A stretch of DNA of 64,000 nucleotides, from positions 1 through 64,000 of the forward strand of contig JAYMGJ010000184.1 of assembly GCA_037178675.1 (NCBI GenBank). Reading direction: 5' to 3'. The stretch comes from Scleroderma bovista. Its lineage: Eukaryota > Basidiomycota > Agaricomycetes > Boletales > Sclerodermataceae. Both the position numbers and the translations under genes were made by a program. This document shows positions 58,350 to 64,000 of the stretch, one piece after another. The first letter of the stretch is position 1, and each line of letters starts with the position of its first letter. A model generated the notes under the pieces. It was not told the DNA's origin. It did not search any database and saw nothing but the letters and a program-made list of their open reading frames with translations.

Positions 58350-60025
58350 CTACGCAAAATACATAAGATCATTCTTCTTCTTACTTTGCACTGATCAAAT
58401 AGTGTATATCAGATTTATCTTGCGAAGGATATAAATGCAGTGTACCCACCCTCTGCGATACCGCTCAAGAAGTGTTCGTGAGTCAACTTGGAGGCGCCCT
58501 CCCTGAGAGCAATCATGCCAGCTTCGACACATGTTGCCTTGAGCTGTGCACCGTTGAACTCGTCAGTACTGCGGGCAAGCTCTTCGAAATTGACATCCGG
58601 GCTGACAGTCATTTTGCGGGAGTGGATCTCAAGAATACGAGCTCGGGCTGTTTCATTTGGAAGGGGGAATTCGATTTTACGATCCAGTCGCCCCGAACGG
58701 AGAAGAGCAGGATCAAGAATATCGATGCGGTTTGTAGCAGCAATGACCTTTAAAATTGAACAGTCAGCTCGAAAACATAGGGTAAAAGATTTGACATCGG
58801 GTCCACCTTGATGCGTTCGTCGCTCGAAAAGCCATCGAGCTGGTTGAGTAGCTCCAACATGGTCCGTTGAACCTCACGGTCTCCACTCTTCTCGGAATCA
58901 AACCGCTTTGTACCGATAGCATCGAGTTCATCAATGAAGATGATGGCAGGAGCCTTCTCCTTTGCCAGCTCGAAGGCATCACGAACAAGTTTGGCACCGT
59001 CGCCAATGAACATTTGCACCAATGATGGGCCAGCTAACTTGAGATAGCAAGCTTTGGTTTGTGCAGCGCAGGCACGCGCGAGGAGGGTCTTCCCAGTACC
59101 TGGACCAAATGTCAATGAGAGCGAGGTCAGGATTCACCGTAGCCTTACCAGGTGGACCATACATGAGACAACCTTTGGGTGGTCGTATACCTAACGTTTT
59201 GAATTTATCTGCCTGCTCCATTGGCAAAACAATAGCCTCAACGAGCTCTTCTATTTGTTTCTCCAAACCACCAATGTCTGTGTAAGTCTCTGTCGGTCTC
59301 TCGTCTACTTCCATTGCCTTTACCCTGGAGTCAAATTCTGTCGGCAGTTTATCGAGAATGAGATACGAATCCTTGTTTACACCAACGAGGTCAGCAGGTT
59401 TGAGTTCTTCTGCTGGAACGAGACCAATCAAGGGAAGGAACACGGTTTGTCGCGTCGAGGTCTTTACTACGGCGCATTTTCCTTTACGCATAGAGTCCAG
59501 GTCTCTGTTTGCGCCATCATCTTCGCCTTCAGGATCCACATCTAAAATCTACGAGACGGCGCATTTAGAGATGATGCACTGTAACGTGGTGACAACTGCA
59601 TACCTCGACAACGTTGCCCACAAGATAAGGAAGCACCTTGTTTTGTTTGATCTTCTCTCCGTTGTCGCGGATCTTCTCCTTCATGACGCTCTGCTCGTGT
59701 TGTAATCGCAGAGTCTCTGATTTCATGACCTATAGACCGATACACTTGTGGGATCCTATGCGCCTGGTTCGCTAGAAAAAAAACACACCTTGATATCGTT
59801 CTCGATGAGACGTATTCTTGTCAGTATCTCATCTGTCCCCAATGACATGATGTCCGCGGGGATATCATCCCAATTCTCCTCTGGAACCTGGTCTGGGGTA
59901 GTGTCCATTGCAGCGGCATCCTGGGTCGCCGGAGCAGATGCGGAGGATGTGTCTTGAGTCTCGGGTTGCTTCTCTGGATTTGGTGGGGGATCTGACGGGG
60001 GACCTGATGGCGGAGCAGAAGACAT
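58350..60025 (-). CDS. RPT5: 26S proteasome regulatory ATPase Rpt5 (subunit 6A)
   Basis: The ATG at 60025 starts [17 protein letters not shown]. An N-terminal coiled coil follows ([20 protein letters not shown]), then the OB fold ([40 protein letters not shown]). The AAA module has [19 protein letters not shown], Walker [19 protein letters not shown], Walker [17 protein letters not shown] and the arginine-finger region [17 protein letters not shown]. An intron splits the Walker A Gly-Thr codons. The last exon is 41 nt (58390-58350) and encodes [12 protein letters not shown], ending in the hydrophobic-Tyr-X type tail that docks into the 20S core. Rpt5 is one of six ATPases that unfold substrates in the proteasome base. 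It is divergent from EAF6 across 107 bp. Confidence 0.97.
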
Positions 60026-60132
60026 GTTGTCGTCGTAGTCGTCGTATGTGAGCAAGCCTGGAGAAGGACGCGTCACTTTCATTGGAATGTCACGTGACCC
60101 GTCTATCTCAACAACATCCAGTCGAATGTTGA
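60026..60132. promoter_or_regulatory. Shared divergent promoter of RPT5 and EAF6
   Basis: The two ATGs are 107 bp apart. The interval holds ACGCGT (60068-60073, MCB-like), ATTGG (inverted CCAAT, 60081-60085) and a perfect 10-bp palindrome GTCACGTGAC (60089-60098) containing the E-box CACGTG. Use of these sites is inferred from sequence and spacing. Confidence 0.55.
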
Positions 60133-60810
60133 ATGGCAAACAAAGACCCTCAGCCAAGTGCAGATGAAAAGGCGCAGTACGAGAAAACCAAGGATGAACT
60201 GGTTAGGATGCTGGCGAAAAAAAGAGCAGCCGACCGACAGTTGGTAAGTCAATCTTACTTCCGTTTCGCCACTAACATTGAAAGCAATTGACAGGCGCAG
60301 ATGGAGTTGACCATTTACAACCTCGAGACAACATATCTCACTGACACAGCCAGCACCGGAAACATCATCCATGGTTTCGATGGATACCTTAAACCCACGC
60401 AAGGGGCCGCAGCACGAAGAAAACATGACATTGGTGAGGGTGACAGATGGTTCTCGGCCAGCAGCGGAACATGGTCAAAGGTTCGTTAGTAAAATACTTT
60501 GTTGCTTTACTTGGTTCACTTTGGTGGAATAATACAGTCGCTGGAGATGATCGGAGACGGAGAGGAATCAACCCCTGCCCCTGATGAATTCAAGCATCCA
60601 ACTCCCGGCCTGACAACCGTCGTGGTGCCTCCAGCACCTCGCACACAAGAGCTCACTGCCGCTCAGCAGAAGAAGCATCGTGACCGCGAGTATCAACGAC
60701 GCAAGCGGGCAATGCGCAGGAGCGCAGGAACGATGAGCGACGATGACTCTCAGAGTACGGGTACAGCGAGGAGAGTACACAAAAGAGCGCGCCTCGGGGA
60801 CGACGAATAG
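60133..60810 (+). CDS. EAF6: Histone acetyltransferase subunit Eaf6 (NuA4)
   Basis: Exons 60133-60243, 60295-60480 and 60538-60810 encode 189 residues. A coiled coil (YEKTKDELVRMLAKKRAADR to about residue 50) runs into the Eaf6 signature NLETTYLTDTASTGNIIHGF and DGYLK (residues about 47-70). The RWFSASSGTWSK segment follows; family members have a similar FSLSS element. The C-terminal part is basic and disordered (KKHRDREYQRRKRAMRRSAG). Eaf6/MEAF6 is a small scaffold subunit of NuA4 and related MYST acetyltransferase complexes in the nucleus. Length and layout match fungal orthologues, with a somewhat longer tail. Confidence 0.92.
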
Positions 60811-61249
60811 CCGGGATTTTTGGAAGTGTTGTCTGTGCGTTTCTTAACTGCATGATATGTATGATGACCATATACTGCCTAATCACGACCACAAATATTG
60901 TTCCGCAGTAGATTAACCCACATGGGGCCACAACACCCCAATCAGTTGTTTGAATACAACCGCATGACATTCGTGACTGTCGAGCGTACATAGCCTGAAC
61001 AGATGTCCTATTATTCACGAACATTGTCATGAAACACGCATGCATTATCATCCTGATTCATTTGTACATCCAGTTCGTAATTGATATGTGAATTAGTTAA
61101 GGGTGACTGTAGCCATAAAAATGACCATCCTAAAACGTGACGGAGAGGTGTGTCTAGGGTCCAGGGTCCCGGATATATAATGTAGAGCACTAGTGATGAG
61201 GAATACATGGAATGCAGATGGAGGACTTAGTCTGGATATATACGCACGT
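60811..61249. other. Convergent 3' region of EAF6 and the ABC transporter
   Basis: AT-rich with no supported ORF or repeat; the likely 3' UTRs of both flanking genes. Confidence 0.45.
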
Positions 61250-64000
61250 CTACATCTTCAGCATTTGCAACTGGACGTATTCATAATAATCTCCTCTCAA
61301 AGCAAGGAGTTCGTCATGGGTGCCAGCTTCGCTGACACGACCTTCCTTGATAAAGTAACTACGAGAGCGGATCAGTCCAGCAGAAAGAGAACAACACAAC
61401 AAAGGCACTCACATGCAATCAGCATTTTGAATGGTTGATAGGCGGTGCGCGATGGCGATTGTCGTTCGACCCTTTGCCGCCCTGTCAAGTGCCTCCTGAA
61501 CAATCTTTTCTGAATTCGAGTCCAAAGCAGAAGTTGCCTCGTCCAACAGAAGAACCTTAGGGTTACGGAGCAGAGCACGTGCAATAGCGATCCGTTCTGT
61601 CGCCAAGTCGTTAGTCGGCGATGTCAGGGGTGCGGTGGAGTTACTCACGCTTCTGACCGCCAGACAGCTGGGATCCCTTGCCACCAACTTCCGTTTCGAA
61701 GCCACTAAAAGCTTATTAAGAAATTAATCTAGGGTAACAAGCTCGAACTTACTCTGGCAGCGACTGGATAAAGTCAAGAATATTGGCATCCCGGCATACT
61801 GCCTCGATCTCCTCCTGAGTGACTTCAGATACTGGCTTAGTTGCACCGAGCAAAATGTTGAAGCGGACAGTGCCGGCGTAGAGAGTCTGAAATACTGAAT
61901 GTCAACGACATAAAACACATAACCATTCGTTGTGACGCACGGGTTCTTGAGAAACAAGCGCGATCTGCTTCCTATACTCTTGGACATTGAATTCGTTGAT
62001 GGGCTGACCATCAAGTAAGACCTGGCCAGCAAGGGGATCATAGAAGCGCTCGATTAGCTGAATGCTATAAGACAATCAGCATTATGTTGGGTCTTGCTGT
62101 GGCTATATAGACTTACACAGTACTCTTCCCGCAACCACTGGCGCCGACGAGAGCAACGTAAGTACCCCGTTCAATTGTAAGGTTCAGGCCGCGGAGAACG
62201 CGGACAGTGGGTCTCGTGGGATAGCGGAAGTGAACATTGTCCAACCGGATCTGACCATCAACCTTTCTCGCTGAAAAGACCTTCCCATCAGGAGAATCTG
62301 CCTCGATCTCGGGGACAGTATCGAATAGTTTTATCATAGCCGCGGCTGCTCCGCGAGCTGACGACATGTCGGGTACGAATTGGAACACATTACCAGCTTG
62401 CATGGCTCCGAAGGTTGTGCCCTAGATCAAACCACAGTCAAGGCCACTCAACCACCATGTGAACAATATACGAACCATGAGAGCAGTAAAGAAGGCCGTT
62501 GCCGTTATTTCGAACCTCGAAACAAGCACGGACCCGTACCAGAAGACGAGAGCGATCGACCAGAAAGTGCTGGATTGAGAAAATGCGAAAATAAGGCAAG
62601 TCCAGGGGGAGGTCCTGTTTGATCTTCTCAGAGGCTCCTCTAAACTGTTGGAGTACAGCCTGAGACAGTCTGCCTCGCGAGTAAGCGAGGAGACAGTACG
62701 AATAGCGCCAGCAGCTTCGCATGCTAGCTTGGCCGAATCTTCGTGAGATGCCTTGTTATGCTGGTCTTTCATGATAACGATGCGCTTCGGAACGTCAGAA
62801 CGATAGTGCACTGGACAGCACATACGACTCACAAGTCGGATGTAACCAGCTGAAAAGATCAAAGGGGTACAGGCTAGGAAAATAGAGGTAGTAAGTATGG
62901 CTCGACATGTTTGTCATGGAAGAGGAACCAACCGAATCCTACAAGAGCCGGTTTCCAAGCATAGGCCAAACCAACTGCTGTACCACCGGTCAGTGTTGTT
63001 ACCGCTTGGATGATGCTGTTTGCATAATCAAACTCGGAAAAGCGATGGATAGAAGAAGATGCATACGCTCCGAGGGTGGCTCCAGCTAGACCATTGACCT
63101 TCTGCGGGTTACCATTTAGTTTTGATGTGAGAACACCCGTCTAGCATACTATTTAGTAATCAAGTTATAGCGAGAAGAAGATAGACTCACATTATTCTCT
63201 TCCCTGTCGAAGAATTGTACTGATCCACCGTGAGTGCGTCAGTTCGTGGACGATGCCAAAGGCAACTCACTATCTTGTCTCATGATGGAGTGGAAGCTAA
63301 GCACACGAAGCTTCGTTGTCAACTCCCCAGCGGCATGTATGAAGAACCAATTTTGGATCGCATAGGCAAGAGAGGCGATGAGAGAGATGATGAAGAACCT
63401 AGTGATAACTAAATTCAACATACATCAAACATCTGACCATGTTACAAGATACTTGCCACAAAGCATTCACGTTGCCATCGTGGCGCCTTACGGCGGGGTC
63501 GGGCTGAGAGAATCCGGCAATCGCCTTGGCTGTGACACATTAGATGTACATTAACGAAGGACAACACGCGAAACTCACCATATATAATGCCGAAGACCGG
63601 AAAAATCATACCAGTCACTAGAGTGGATTGAGTAACTACGGTTAGATACTATCTCAGAACTTGCCTATCGCACAGCATCCGGCAACCGCGTACATGCGGT
63701 ACCAAGGGCGGGCCAGACTGCCAATACGCCCGAAGAGGTAGATCATGCTATAATCATTCTCGTCAACTTCATTCTTCTTGCGCTCATCGCTCTTTTTGCG
63801 GGCCATATCCGAAGTTACTGAATGGAGGGTATCTTGACGGCCAAGAGGTATCTCTTCCGCAGCCGCCTTCTCCAGATCGTTACTGCCGACAACTGCTATG
63901 TCGTCTTCCAGGGTTTGCGTGGCTTCACGGAGTTTCTGAGCTTGGACAAGTCGTGCGTATGGACCTCCATTGTCAAGTAGTTCCTGGTGTGTCCCTTGCT
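61250..64000 (-). CDS. ABCB-type multidrug (P-glycoprotein-like) transporter, 3' part
   Basis: The gene enters from the right edge within the end of the first nucleotide-binding domain ([20 protein letters not shown]). A charged linker ([20 protein letters not shown]) leads to the second membrane domain ([40 protein letters not shown]). The second ATPase domain has Walker [11 protein letters not shown] (about 62115), the signature LSGGQK (about 61650), Walker [21 protein letters not shown] and the switch His in [15 protein letters not shown]. The last exon gives [20 protein letters not shown] and stops at 61250 after LQMLKM. It is a full-length-type exporter (two halves) of the MDR/Ste6 family in the plasma membrane, exporting drugs or lipophilic peptides. 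The 5' half is outside the window; splice sites are inferred. Confidence 0.94.

Overview
This is a eukaryotic window, almost certainly from a basidiomycete fungus of the mushroom/polypore class (Agaricomycetes). Genes are densely packed on both strands and cut by many short GT-AG introns of about 45-110 bases. Several families are typical of that group: a DUF6534 seven-helix protein, a NACHT-WD40 STAND gene, a wax-synthase-domain protein and an F-box/propeller protein. The species cannot be named from sequence alone.

Layout. 0-7.7 kb: an exon running off the left edge, a DUF6534 membrane protein, an AAGAB/p34-like adaptin-binding protein, a foldback (inverted-repeat) element, and the Hsp90 co-chaperone CDC37. 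7.9-14.2 kb: three tandem copies of an unrecognised multi-pass membrane protein whose identity pattern is mosaic. 14.2-27 kb: a small unknown ORF, a very long disordered methyltransferase, a 3.3-kb gene-poor stretch with diverged repeats, and a MADS-box regulator. 27-33.4 kb: a disordered protein, guanine deaminase, an EMC8/9 subunit and a G-patch protein. 34.5 kb: a tiny cysteine-rich secreted protein. 36.7-54 kb: a dense housekeeping block with a vWA protein, mitochondrial Miro/GEM1, an F-box/propeller protein, an SH3-RasGEF (Cdc25 type), a nickel/cobalt transporter, a wax synthase-like acyltransferase and NCA2. 54.1-58.3 kb: a broken NACHT-WD40 gene whose 3' half lies in a 1.45-kb block with no CpG at all. 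58.3-64 kb: proteasome ATPase RPT5, histone-acetyltransferase subunit EAF6, and the 3' part of an ABCB-type transporter.

Functional links are loose, as expected for a fungal chromosome. CDC37 (kinase chaperone) and RasGEF are signalling factors. RPT5 and EAF6 share a 107-bp divergent promoter. GEM1 and NCA2 are both mitochondrial. Nothing resembles a biosynthetic cluster or an integrated virus. The most unusual items are the tandem membrane-protein trio with gene-conversion-like tracts, the CpG-free block (which also contains a mutated scrap of the nearby NCA2 gene), and the long hairpin element in the shared 3' region of the AAGAB-like gene and CDC37.

Gene models were spliced by eye from reading frame, GT-AG sites and family conservation. 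Outer limits are given. Where a start or exon is uncertain, the entry says so.
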